Source: Anisus vortex | Lineage: Eukaryota; Mollusca; Gastropoda; Planorbidae | Direction: 5' to 3' | NCBI GenBank assembly: GCA_949126835.1 | Contig: OX421509.1 | Location: forward strand, 9,568,920 to 9,632,919 | DNA length: 64,000 bases | Shown: positions 30,299 to 42,282 of the stretch, in pieces | Numbering within the stretch: the stretch's first letter is position 1 | How the letters are laid out: every line of letters starts with the position of its first letter | The notes under the pieces: model-generated | Database searches by the model: none | The model's input: only the letters and a program-made list of their open reading frames with translations | What the model was told of the DNA's origin: nothing | Program-made: the position numbers and the translations under genes

Positions 30299-32223
30299 TG
30301 GCCTAGAGTATAGACCTAGACTATTCCTCTTATCTTTAGTCTTGAAGCCTTTTTGTTTTTTTCCATTAGGAGGAGCGACAGAGCATAAACTCCTTGGCCC
30401 TCATTTGGACCTTCTAGGCTTTTACTTTGTTATGAGAGCCAGAGCTCGGGGGTGGGGGAGGGGAGTGACTAGACTTCTTAGCCAAAAGACCGAGACTCTC
30501 AAACCTTTTATTTTATTTATTTTTTTCAAAAAATGTTTATTCATGAAAAATTGCATTTACATTACCCAAATTATTATTTTACACAGAGAAAAAGGGATAG
30601 GAGACATTTATTGCATTTTTACAATTCCAAAGAGATAGAAGACAGCAGAGAATATTTAAATACTTAGTTTACATGCACAATCTCATATATTTTTACACGA
30701 AGAAAAGGAAATAGAAGAACAGTTCATACATATGTCATAATTACATATCACATGCTATTAAACAACGTAAATGCGTACTAGTGACAACAAGTTAGTAGCT
30801 AAAAAGATGTTTTAAAAATTACATTTATAATGTAAAAACATTAATTAATTGATTGTTCATTTTACGTATCTTTATCAATATGAGTACCGGCGCTAGTATA
30901 TGCATATACAATTTTTTTTTTCAAATGCAAATTTTGTAATAAAAAAATTGTTTACTAAAATCATTGCCCCAGAGACTTAAAACTAGGACTATTATCTCCC
31001 TTGATTAGATTTAGTTTTTGTTTAATTATAATAATTATTTTTTAATATCGGGTTTACTCACGTTGAATTATGGTTTTAACAATATACAACATTATATGTC
31101 AAATCTTAATAGAGGTCGAAGAAACATTTCATGGGGGTCGCCTAAGACCACCGGAAAATACATATTTTATCAGCCTTCAGGCGTGCCCACCCACATGCAG
31201 ATACATTCACATACGAGCACAGAATAAGTATATTTCTATTCTGTGCATACGAGTGCCCGGCGTGATGACATCAGCGCACCAACACCATTACAAACCTACT
31301 TTAAATAGTTGCGAAAACAGTCGGATGCGCCGAACTACTATTTCACACTGAAATCAGATGGTTGTCTAGTGGAAAAATTTAAAAACGTGTCTTGAGCTTC
31401 GTGATAAACTCAGAACTTATTAACTTTAAAATCAGAAAGAAAGACCGCAGGTCAAAGCACTTTTTGGCGATAAAAGTGAACTGCAGAAAATAACTTACTC
31501 TGTTGACATCTTTGAAATCTTTAATGGGTAAAATTTATCACTGCAAGAACCAGTTAATTTTTCTAACTAACCTTAATTTGTTTGAAAAAAATCGGATCAT
31601 TCCAAAGAAAACGCTATTAACATAAGAAATTGGATGTAAATAAAATGTACATATTGCTTAACGTATCTGCTTTCTTTTGAGGAACATGACATTGAACCAG
31701 ATAAAAGGATTACGATAATGATTTTTGTAAAAGAACACTTGCACATGCTTGCAGACGAAATTTCATCGTACCTTTCAAATTTATCTTTTGCACTTGAAAG
31801 AAGGTCATGCACAGTCACATTTGAAGATGTTCCTGAGACAACACACGAGAAGTTCATTTAATTTATTAACAACTAATTTCTCTACAATGCCAATTACAAA
31901 ATTCAGGATAAAGTGTTTGCTAGTCATATACTAATTTGTCTGAGACTGTGTTGCACCTTCTTCCATCTCCAACAACTTATCTTTGTGAAAGGGCTTTCCA
32001 GTTTGTTGATTATTAAATCTAAATACAGAAGTAGACTTGTTGTGAAAGATGATCTTTTTGTGTAAGCCGATGAGAAAGACGAAATCTTAATCCTAGCACT
32101 GACGTTGTGTTGTAATCAGAAATAAATATTTCACAATATATAATTTCAAATGGATTTTTGTGATTAATCACTGTGCTTTAATTGTGTTTAATTTGTAAGA
32201 GTGAAAATACATCCTGCATATCA

Positions 32224-32312
32224 GATATTTACATTACATTTTATAACAGTAGCACATTACAGTAACATGAGATATTTACATTACATTTTATAACAGTAGC
32301 ACATTACAGTTA
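32224..32312 (+). repeat. Two-copy 48-bp tandem duplication
   Basis: GATATTTACATTACATTTTA followed by TAACAGTAGCACATTACAGT occurs twice in tandem near the right end of the hAT. Confidence 0.85.
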
Positions 32313-32421
32313 TAAGGTAGCAACGAAAAAACGTTTATGGTTGGGGAAGGGGGCGCCATAACGAGAAAAGCTGTATGAAAGGGTTGCAGAATTAAAAAGG
32401 TCGGGAACCACTGCTCTATAG

Positions 32422-33790
32422 GTTGCGAACAGAATAATGTTCTTGTTTTTATAGAAAGTAGCCTATCTTTGAAAAAGTATGTAAACCAATCATTCTTAAT
32501 TAAATGTACTTTGTAGCATCTGATATTGCATTCTGTTCTATATTTGGCAACAAATAACTTTGGGGTGGAAATATTTCTTTGTCAAGAGCACGTTAATGTC
32601 CGGCTTCTAACAGAACGTTTAGCCTACGCCTCTACATGTTTTGTTATGACGATCCTTCCAAATCTGCTTAATGCTTTCAGTCTCACGAGACCAATCCTGC
32701 ATTCTAGTTGAAATATCCTATAGGCCTACATATATATATATATGAAATAAGCGTATTCGCCCCCCCCCCATCCCTTTCCCCCGCCACACATAGAGTGCAG
32801 GCCTACATTTCCACCCCCCTTTTTTTCCGCCTGTACTATTGCCTCCCTTTCTTTGCACGTGGTTTCCACGTTGTTTCCCCGTCGATACGACGTGATGTAC
32901 CCGCTGGGGAGAAAGAGAGAGAGAGAAGAAAAGTGAAGAGAAAAATCCAGAAGGAAGTCTTGGGTATATCAAATTTAGACAGCAGGGTGGTTTAAGAGTC
33001 CAGCGATCAGTGCTGCGGCCACTAAGTCCCGCTTTGTCCAGGAAATCAATACTTAGACATTTCCGACCACTTCCACCAAGATAAAAGCAGTTTGTTTCCC
33101 CTCTGCTTTCTCGGCGACTTTCATCTTCACTTTATATGGAATATTGGAATAGCCTAAGACTATAAAATTCCAAAATCAATACTGCTCCGAGTTAAGCGAC
33201 ACGTAAAAAGGCTGCAGGAATTCCATTTAACCTACTAATCAAACCAAAGACTATAGGCATAATAAGATGGACCGCTTGCTCTATTTTTAGAACTTATATA
33301 ATATTATGTTATTTTTTTCCGTGCCCAACCAATAAGGCTGTCTGGAATGACTTCTAAGCTCCTGCGATTACATTAAAGGTTTCCCCTGGATACAACTTTC
33401 GATTTTAATCTTCAATTTCCATTGAGAAAATCATAGCGAATTAGTAAACCGGAAGTCTAGAGGACTTAGTGCGATCGGAAATTCCGAAACTTAGTGTTTC
33501 AAGTTATCAAATAAGCTTAGCAGAAATATCAAAGCAAGCAGTTTATCGTATTATAGTCTTTGATCAAACCCACAATTCTGGAATGTTTCTAAGGTTCGTT
33601 ATGCTATTAATGATGTTACACCATTAAGTCTGCATATTCCATTGTAATAAACCCTACAGCCTACAGATCCTTTTTTCAATTTGTTATAGGCCTAAATCTA
33701 ATTCCATGTTTAAAAGAGAGCATAGTGCTAAATTTGAAAAAAAGAAATAATAATTTATAAGTAACTCTAGTTATAGTTAAAAAAAAAAAA
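32422..33790. other. Intergenic, nothing recognised
   Basis: Mixed AT-rich sequence with a short (TA)n near 32730 and a C-rich tract near 32760. No gene, RNA gene or complete repeat was identified. Confidence 0.5.
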
Positions 33791-33794
33791 ATAA

Positions 33795-34168
33795 ACTCGT
33801 TGAAGCATTGCTAGAATCAAATTTGGAGAATTTAATTAAAGGGAGATAATTTGCCCGTTTTCTTTACGTTACTATTTCTAAAATGATTCTTTTTTTTTTT
33901 GTTTCCTTTTTAAAAATAAAATGGCTTACAAATTATAGGTTTAAAATGATTAAGCTTAAAAGATAGTTGAAAATTATATAAATATTATATGACAAACAAA
34001 TTTACATGTACATTTATAAACAATACATTAGCTATCCAGTTTGTATGATTACACCGTATCTATTCCGCATGACTTTACTTGATTCTCGATGCTAATAAAA
34101 ATTTTGATTATATTAGGTGACACATTAGCGGAAATCTCGGTTATTCTGAGATCAAACTATAAAGAATG
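33795..34168. mobile_element. Left part of the repeat also at 10.97 kb
   Basis: Blocks AAAGGGAGATAATTTGCCCG, AGTTGAAAATTATATAAAT and TCGGTTATTCTGAGAT align with 10970-11320. The right part of the same repeat lies at 36840-37165, so an insertion splits this copy. Confidence 0.65.
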
Positions 34169-34170
34169 TA

Positions 34171-36246
34171 TAGACCTTTTCATTTTATTAATTATTCCAA
34201 AAAAGAGGTCAATGTTTACGCATGCGCAGTCGCTAGGGGGCAGAAGTTGTCAATAAAACCTTCTTCGCCTTTGTTATTTTACTGGGGGCCTAGTGGTTTT
34301 TAGGCGTAATTATATTAGCTTTTCATTTTACAAAAAAACTAATTCATAAAAACTTTATACCCAGAGCTAGGGAGCGAACTGTACTTTTCTTTTACCTTTT
34401 GAACCAGTTTTTAACCCAAAAAACATTTATTATACATTCTAGCTAATGCGTCTATGGTTACCATGTCACCATGTCATAGTCTATATACTAAGCTAGGTCT
34501 AGGCCTACTAATATGTTATAATATCGCTTAACTACTTCTACATACAATATTTTAACGATAAAACCCCAGAACAAGTCAAACAATAGCATAGGCTATGGGA
34601 CATAGACCTAGGCCTTTACAGAATCCAACTGTGATGAGCTTACTTTGGCTTTTCAAGGTTCTTTTGTGACTTCGAAATCGAACGATAACAAAAATAAAAA
34701 TAATTAAAAGTTACGATTTCTATTGCTACAAATAATAACTTAATACAATATAATATAGCCTACGCGTTGATACTTCAACACAAACAAATCTTTATAAATA
34801 TATAACTATGTTAAATTTTATTTGTATGCTTAAAGACGATTTACTGATCGCTCGACGCCAATCTGTATTAACATGGTCTATAGACTATAGGCCTATAGCC
34901 ACTATAGGCTATAGTATAGGGGCTATAGGCTATATTATATATAGGCTATTATAGGCCCTAATAGGCTAAGCTAAAGTACCCTAAAGGCCTATATAAATTA
35001 TAAATATAGGCTTATGGCTTATAGGCTTATATGATAGGCCTATATATAATAGATAGGCCTATTATTTAATATAATATAGCATATAATCGGCCTATCATAT
35101 ATAGTTTACTATAATAGGCCTAATTATTAGCCTGCCTATAGGCCTAGGCCTTTTACTATTAGCCTATTAGTACATTAGCCTATTATAGTAGCCTAAAGGT
35201 TATAAGCTCAAACAGTTTAAACTATTTAACAATTGAAAATATTTACTATTTACTATAGAAAAGTGTTGATTAACCGATTGCGATTGCATGAAATAATTAA
35301 GCGAATATGAAGGTAGGCTATATATGCTATATATTTGATATTTGCAAACTGGTGCGTGTTTTCTTCATGAATCTTTAGTTATAGGCCTGTTATTGAATAA
35401 TATTTCATGCATAGGACTAATGAAATGATAATAAGTCACAATATGAATAGGCCTATAGGGCCTATCTTTATCTATATCTAGGCCTATATATCACTATAGG
35501 CCTATCATATTCAATATGGAAAACATAGGCCTACGCCGACATACGGTCATAGGCCCGACTATACGACATAGGCCTATATATATATATATATATTAGCCTC
35601 TTCCTACGAACAATATATATTTTTTTTAAGTTTAACATAATATTTGCTATGGCTATGGTTTTTATATTCGTGAAGATGCATCGGCTCTTGCGTCTGTCTC
35701 TATCAAATCAAACATGCAACATGAAATATATCTAGATCTAGAATTATATTTGCCTTTTCATTAATCAAAACGAGCGATCTAGGTCTAGGGCTAAGTTAAG
35801 CAATAGCTTGAATAGCCTACAGTAATAAAAGCATTATAGGCCTAATTTTTTTTTTTTCGATACAAAACTAGTTCTAAACGTAATTTTTTTTTTACATTGA
35901 AGAAACTCAACAAAAAGTAATGACACAGTGATCACGATAGAATCGACCATAATATTAAGGTCCAAAGCATAGAGTCCAGGTCTAAAAAATTTTTTCTTTA
36001 AAAAATAAAGAAGCTCTAAACGTTATTTTTTTAACAATTCCCTTCCTATGTTCTTAGTTTAAGATCTCCATGTGTTTTTATGGTTTAAAGTTCAAAAACA
36101 ACTATAATAACATTAAAAACCCCCAACACCTTTAGTAAAATACTATATGGAAAGAAGGAACAAAAATCTTTGTGCCCCCAAAAGAAATATATGTCAGTGA
36201 GTCTCAAGGCCACGCCCCTTTTCCGGGGTCAAACTAAAAAGGTCTA
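34171..36246. mobile_element. 2.1-kb TA-flanked element rich in AGGCCTA motifs
   Basis: Left end TAGACCTTTT and right end AAAAGGTCTA are inverted, each bordered by TA (34169-34170, 36247-36248). It splits a repeat known from another copy. The interior 34480-35590 is dense in AGGCCTATA-type palindromes. No transposase is seen. A related terminus is in intron 1 of the 61.9-kb gene. Confidence 0.55.
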
Positions 36247-36839
36247 TAGCCATTACAGTATCTTGACAACTATTGACAAGTCTAAATTAGGCGTGACCTT
36301 TTGAACTGGTGTGATCGTGAACTTCCGGTTCTATTTTTAAATGTTTAATTATTTTAGGCATTTCCGTAAACAAAAAAGCATGCTTTTGCTGGTTATTGAC
36401 AGTTGATTTCAACCTCGACGGCTAGTTCTAGTCTTTTAGAATTATACAAAGGATACAATATTAGTTATGAGGAATCCGTTTTTAACATCAAAAGTGAGTA
36501 GGCAATAATTAATACTCAAGTGTTAGTCGCATGTAGCTTGTTTATAAAATAAATTAGTCAAGAGTTGTGTTTTCTTGGTTATTGAAAAACAAAATTCGGA
36601 TGCATAAAAACGAATAACAAAAATTCTTTTGTAATAAGTTTGATATTATAAAAAGGGGATTATTCCCTTCTGACTTTCACAATACATTGTTTTCTTTTGT
36701 AAACATCTTTTGGAAATGAAAGAAACTTTAATCCCCAATAAATGTTCGTACAACAAGTAACCTAGATAACAGACATGCTTCGAATAAAATGATCGAATCG
36801 ACCGGAAATGTTTTTTTTTTGTGAACTTTTATGTATGCA

Positions 36840-37165
36840 TACAGTGCATACACGTTAAGACTTGTCACACATTAACCAATAATGTTTAAGTTGATAAATG
36901 AAATTGTGTATTAGCTGTGAATGGATTTTTTAAAAAGGATATTAAAACAAATAGGTTAATTTGTTTTTAAATAAAAAAAACTTTAAATGATTTTCTCTAT
37001 AACGCTCCTTGTCTTTTGGTCTTGGTTTTGCTACGGCACTAAATTAATTGTCTTATAAAAATAATATAGTTGAGCAGTTTGACTTTCACACTCTTGGCAC
37101 GCTGAATGAATTAGAAATCCTAGTTCGGCACAATATCAGCAAAAGGTTGCCAACCGCTGCACTAA
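36840..37165. mobile_element. Right part of the split repeat
   Basis: AAATTGTGTATTAGCTGTGA, GATTTTCTCTATAACGCTCC and GGTCTTGGTTTTGCTACGGC match 11410-11650, ending at the terminus GGTTGCCAACCGCTG. Confidence 0.65.
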
Positions 37166-37830
37166 AACATGTTTTAAATTTACTAAAATTTCAAAAGTCT
37201 TCCTCACAACAAAAGCATAAACGATTCAGCCCGAAGGTCACTTGTTCGAACAAGTCTTTTAGTCAACCAAATCAAATGTTTATAATCTGAGCTAGCTTTG
37301 AGAACAAATGTCATGCGATACTACGCTAGAACCCCCCCGGAGTCTATACATTTATGGAGACAGCTAATTCTAGCGTGAAATAGTCTAGATTATTGATACT
37401 AAAATTTACTACTCCCAAATCTCAGCCAGATCTAAAGACTCCATCGAGTGTGAACACATAAAAAGGTATCAAATTTTTATGTTCTGTTCTGGACAACGTT
37501 GGTCTATCCATGGTCTCTTTTGTGTGTGTCGTAGAGGGGTATGTTTTTTTCAATGAAACAAGCCTAAAGATAAACAGAGCGTTGTCTGATTGACCTGATT
37601 AATTCATTAAGAGTTCATGTTTCAATTGATATCTGTTATTAACCATAAAAAAGGGGGGGGATACATAGGTCTACCGTGGCTTAAGGTTGATTTGTAAAAA
37701 AAAAAAAAAAAAAAAAATTCTATTGTTGTTGTGTTTTTTTTTTTGTCATTATTTTTTTTTATCGTTTGCGAAAAATCCCATCTCAAACCGAAAACCAGAA
37801 ATCCTAACTGTAATTCAAAACAAAAGACAT
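37166..37830. other. Intergenic, poly-A tract at 37697-37718
   Basis: No gene seen. A long A run is the only notable feature. Confidence 0.5.
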
Positions 37831-37839
37831 ATAGTCTGC

Positions 37840-38510
37840 GTCCTTCTTCTTCTTCTTCTTCATATTACTGTGGATACCCCGTTAGAACCGAGGAAAGAGT
37901 CCACAATTTAAATACACATAAAAAATAAAAAACATCACAAACAACAATTATAAACAGATGACACAGTGTCACTTTAGGTTTTTAGACCAGCCCTTCAGTG
38001 ACGATTTAAAAGCCTGAACTGTAGGGGCAGTGATGGAGGCCTGGTCCAGGGTGTTCCACAGCCTAATGGCTGACGGAAAAAAAGAATATTTGTAGACGTC
38101 GGTGCGTGCATGTGGGACATGCAGCTTGAGCTGATGGCATCGGGTAGAGCGGGACACCTGTTGGATTCGGCCTGGCTGAGTGGACATTTCCACGTGGCGG
38201 TTCACGATCTTGTAAATAGTGGTGACCTTGTTTATCGCTCTGCGATGATGTAGGGGCTCCAGTTGGAGTTGGGCCACCAAAGCTGAGGCGCTAGATTTAA
38301 GGCCGTAGTCCTGTAAGATACGACGTGCCGCTCGACGTTGGATCATCTCCAGCTTAGATATCAGGTGTTGTTGATGAGGATCCCATACAGTCGATGCGTA
38401 CTCCAGGATAGGACGAACTAAACTTTTATAACAATGGATCTGGATCCTGGTGGAGCATTCCTTGAGGTTCCTTTGGACGAAGGCGCAAGCTCTATTTGCT
38501 TTGGCTTTGT
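37840..38510 (-). mobile_element. LINE ORF2 C-terminus and 3' UTR
   Basis: An uninterrupted minus-strand frame of about 180 codons runs from about 38508 to 37969. It reads KANRACAFVQRNLKECSTRI, YKSLVRPILEYASTVWDP, MIQRRAARRILQDYG, and FFPSAIRLWNTL, the C-terminal part of a Jockey/CR1-like non-LTR element after the reverse transcriptase. The 3' UTR ends in (GAA)n on minus. It is 5'-truncated next to a (GT)n microsatellite. The open frame suggests a fairly recent copy. A second 3' end of this family is in MNS1 intron 8. Confidence 0.85.
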
Positions 38511-38536
38511 TTTAAACAAGCATGTCCTTCATCTCT

Positions 38537-38696
38537 TGTGTGTGTTTGTGTGTGTGTGTGTGTGTGCGTGTGTGTGTGTTTGTGTGTGTGTGTTTGTGTG
38601 TGTGTGTGTGCGTGTTTGTGTGTGTGTGTGTTTGTTTGTGTGTGTGCGTGTGCGTGTCTGTGTGTGTGTTTTGGTGTGTGTGTTTGTGTGTGTGCT
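38537..38696 (+). repeat. (GT)n microsatellite
   Basis: GT/TTGT/CGTG repeats over 160 bp; the Cys/Val open frames across it are artefacts. Confidence 0.9.
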
Positions 38697-38699
38697 ATT

Positions 38700-39330
38700 A
38701 ACGTCGACTTAGTGCTTCTTTTGTTTGGCTAGCTTAAAAAAACAATAACATCAGAAATCACTTTGGATTGGGTTTTGTAAAAAAGTCAAAGAGTTACTGT
38801 GCTAACCACAAAATCCCCTCGTGTGTTGCGGCGAGCATTGTTGTTTACTAAACCACTAAACTTGTTTTACTTATTTCACTCTCCTACTGTGAATATAGCA
38901 TATAAGTCCTATTAGTGATTTTAATATAAAGTCTGCAATTTAAAAAAAAAAATTGAAATGAAACGAACCCGCCTCCCATCTTAGGGCTAGACGATTTTTT
39001 TGTCTTTGTAGTATAAGTGCCTTGTTCCATCATTCAATGTTTATCCCTTTTTTGACCCCAAAGTCCAGTTTTATCCATCTTCTGTGGGACAGTTTCCTAC
39101 TCAACTCCATCCTTCCCCTTTACCTGCCCCCTGATTAACTGCGGTAATAATGCCAGCACAGCGTTCGATTACTCCCCCCCCTAGTCCAATTCATTTTGAG
39201 GGGAAAATTGGGTAAGGTGGGGGATTATTTACTAGAACAGCCAGTCAATCACTTCATCCGCGTGGGATTAAAAATATCACGTGATAAAGGAAATAGCCAA
39301 TGGAAGTTGTCTTTAAAAAAAAAATTCATG
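38700..39330. other. Intergenic, nothing recognised
   Basis: AT-rich with one C-rich tract near 39173. No gene seen. Confidence 0.5.
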
Positions 39331-39341
39331 ATTACCTAGAC

Positions 39342-40487
39342 CATAGGTTCTCAACGGGGGCGATATCGCCCCCCGGGGGGCGGTGAGAAGCTTTAGGGGG
39401 CGATGAAATTCCCGGGGGCGATTGGGGGGCGGTGAAGGGCAAGTGGGCGGTACAAATGTACCTGATATAATTTGAACACCTCAGCTATTTGAATTGATTA
39501 GTTTTTGGATGAAATGTGATGTAAACGCAAATGCTGCTAAATATCTGATATCCCCATCGATATCCCCCAACAGTTTGCCAACATATTATTATTATTTTCT
39601 TATCAAGAAATAGGAATCGCAATGACTTTTCGATGAAGTAGGGGCCAGTATTTAGCAAATCTGGTGTGCGGCCGGTTGGTCCTGTGGTTGGTTCACCGGA
39701 CTGTCGACCTTGCTGACCGATCACTGTCGCCCTTACGTCTGCGAACATTAGTGTATTTTGATCTTTTTTACCGAGATGTGCTTAATGAGTTTGAAACCCT
39801 AGAAAACAAAGGTACATTACAATTAAGGGGTATAGAAAAGTTGTAATCCTACAAACTGGGTAGTTATTGTAATGCTTGAAAATATACATTAAAAATTCTT
39901 TAGTCATATAATATTTATATAATTTTCAAATATTTTTTACAGTTTCATCATTTCAAAGTTGAAAATTGTAAGCCATTTATTTTTTATACAAGAAAAAAAC
40001 AAATATTAGCTCAAATAAAACGGGCTAATTATCTCCCTTTAATTAAAATAAATGTTTCCACATTTGATTCAATAGTGATGCCGAACAAGTTCTGTTTTGT
40101 AATATAACAAATATTACTGATATTAGTCCTAAGGCTTTTGCAACCAATATTGGAATAAAAATTTACAAATTGCTGGCAATCAGTGCTAGTAACACATCAG
40201 GCAAACGATTCACATTAATATTGACTTATTTAAACTTTAAACTTTTTGATTAGGCATTTTCTTAATTTATTAATTCTTACAATATGTTTCCTTTACAGTT
40301 TTTTTTAAAGATAATTAATCACACAAAATGTCTAGTCCGCCTAAACAAATTGCGGAAACTATAGTCCAGACGGGCGGAAAAAGGGGGGGGGGGGAGTTTA
40401 CGCTAAAAGAAATTGGAGGGAGGGGGGCGGTGAGCGGAAAAAAAATATAAAAGGGGGCGGTGAGCCGAATAAGGTTGAGAACCTATG
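39342..40487. mobile_element. hAT-type element with 8-bp duplication
   Basis: ACCTAGAC is exactly duplicated at 39334-39341 and 40488-40495. Ends CATAGGTTCTCAAC and GTTGAGAACCTATG are inverted, each followed inward by GGGGGCGGTGA-type sequence. It contains a tRNA-SINE-like piece (39660-39735) and a minus-oriented copy of the 10.97-kb repeat (39890-40095). No transposase frame is visible. Confidence 0.85.
39660..39735 (+). mobile_element. tRNA-derived SINE head fragment
   Basis: GGCCGGTTGGTCCTGTGGTT and GGTTCACCGGACTGTCGACC resemble the head of the SINE at 45475-45590 (complement). Confidence 0.5.
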
Positions 40488-40549
40488 ACCTAGACGAAAT
40501 TAAAGTCTCGAATCGTGAACTGCGAACGCTAGTCATACTAAAATTTACT

Positions 40550-41385
40550 AAATCGTGATTCGATCTGAACGGTGATGATTCGATCTGATCGATGATGATT
40601 CGATCTGAACGATGATTCGATCTGAACGGTGATGATTCGATCTGAAAGATGATTCGATCTGAACGGTGATGATTCGATCTCCATCGATGATTCGCTCTAA
40701 ACGGTGATGATTCGCTCTGAACGGTGATGAATTGCTCTGAACGGTAATGATTCGATCTGAAAGGTTATGATTCAATCTGAACGGCTTTGATTCGATCTGA
40801 GTGGTGATGATTCGATCTGAATGGTCATGATTCGATTTGAACGATGACGATTCCGTCTGAACGGTAATGATTCGGTCTGAACGGTGATGATTCGATCTGA
40901 ATGGTCATGATTCGATTTGAACGATGACGATTCCGTCTGAACGGTAATGATTCGATCTGAACGGTGATGATTCGATCTGAACGGTGACGATTCGATCTGA
41001 ACGGTGATGATTCGATCTGAATGGTAGGCCTAATGGTAAGATCTGAACGGTGATTTGATCTGAACGGTGATGATTCAATCTGAACGGTGGTTTGAACTGA
41101 ACGGTGATGATTCCATCTGGACGGTGATGATTCGATCTGAACGGTAATGATTCGATCTGAACGGTGATGATTCGATCTGAATGGTGATGAATCGATCTGA
41201 ACGGTGATGATTCGATCTTCGATCTGAACGGTGATTCGATCTGAACGGTGTAGATCTGAATGGTGATGATTCGAGCTTCGATCTGAACGGTGATGATTCG
41301 ATCTGAACGGTAATGAATCGATCTGAACGGTGATGATTCGATCTTCGATCTGAACGGTGATTCGATCTGAACGGTGTAGATTCGA
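40550..41385 (+). repeat. Degenerate 20-bp minisatellite
   Basis: Units of ATTCGATCTGAACGGTGATG with many substitutions and shortened units. At least one longer block is duplicated: 40800-40870 and 40890-40950 share GAATGGTCATGATTCGATTT. Older than the 22-bp array at 22.55 kb. Confidence 0.92.
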
Positions 41386-41822
41386 GTTTTAAGTGAGCAT
41401 CACTCTTGGGATGGTTTTGTTGCTGCCCGGCCCTATAAAAACGTACGATTTGAAACTGCGATTGTTCTTATAATTTCTATTCATTCGGCGTGCCGCTGAA
41501 ACTCGAACAGTGTGCCATTTATCATACGCGCTCCCTTGGTTTACGCTGGCTACAATTCTTTTTTTTTAAGAGTCGATTTATCCATACGTGCAAATCCTTA
41601 TATCGTAAGTCTTTTCAAAGTCCGGGTTGGTTTAGCGTGTGCGTGTTTTTAAAAATCAATTAAGGCAAATCGAAAGTTTCTTTCTTTTCTTAGTAGTCGC
41701 TACTGCTGCGAATACAAACGTACCCCCCTCCCCCACACACACCAACCACAACCTTCCTTCCCCAACACTGACTCAAACGGAACAGCCAATAATGCACCGC
41801 GCTATTTTTAGCAAAAAGGACC

Positions 41823-41900
41823 TGACGTCACATGTTGTGGTGTACGTGACGGCCAAAGCGTCCTTAGTGCCGCGCGCGCTCTCGAAAAAAACCTATAAAA
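41823..41900 (+). promoter_or_regulatory. Candidate promoter: CRE and TATA box
   Basis: A perfect CRE palindrome TGACGTCA (41823-41830), a second half-site TGACG (41847), a CG-rich patch, and TATAAAA (41894-41900) lie in the order and spacing of a polymerase II promoter on +. No coding exon has been found for it in the window. Confidence 0.45.
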
Positions 41901-41924
41901 AGATCAGCTCCCACGTGGTACTTA

Positions 41925-42282
41925 TCAGACAAAATAGTTGTGCATTTTTTTTTCTCTCTTCTCGATCGCCTTAAACAAACCTTGGTCACACAACTTACAA
42001 AAAAAAAAAAAAAAAGAAATATACAGCCTTCTACAAGGAGATAACCGAACCCAAATCGACCATTTTGACTTTTTAAAAATATTATTATCGCAAAGCGCAT
42101 AACCAAAGGTGACCTTCAGGTAGGCCTACTGCTACCTAATAACGACCAATCGACCAGACGAGCGCTTTCTGTCGCAGAGTGGTAACTGGATGTACTAACA
42201 ACTGCTCACACGGGAGAGAGAGACAGATCTAATTTGACTTATTTCGCGGCCGGGTTTTCAATCTGATTTTTACCTTAGACAG
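41925..42282 (+). other. Candidate 5' UTR exon
   Basis: From about 25-30 bp after the TATA box to a strong donor GACAG|GTAAGG at 42282/42283, with no long ORF. Partner exons unknown. Confidence 0.3.

Larger units (their letters stand above)
29873..32413 (+). mobile_element. hAT transposon (ZBED-like), decayed, with nested inserts
   Basis: CTCTATAG is duplicated exactly at 29865-29872 and 32414-32421. The ends are CAGCGGTTCCCAACCT and the complement of CAGTGGTTCCCGACCT. Inside, on + and in several frames, are remnants of a ZBED5-like hAT transposase: near 31400-31560 (EI/VDIFE.. NLSLQ-like), and the C-terminal dimerisation motif near 31940-32060 (LLPSPTTYLCERAF, then in another frame LLIIKSKYRSRLVVKDDL). 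Frameshifts and stops inactivate it. The subterminal GGGGGTCGCC...GACCA..CGGAAAA occurs twice (about 29928 and 31132), flanking the inserted material. Confidence 0.85.

Noticed and set aside
38434..38732. Cys/Val-rich frames
   Set aside because: Translation of (GT)n microsatellite.
41639..41974. 111-codon frame overlapping the candidate promoter
   Set aside because: No domain; spans the CRE and TATA region and low-complexity C-rich sequence.
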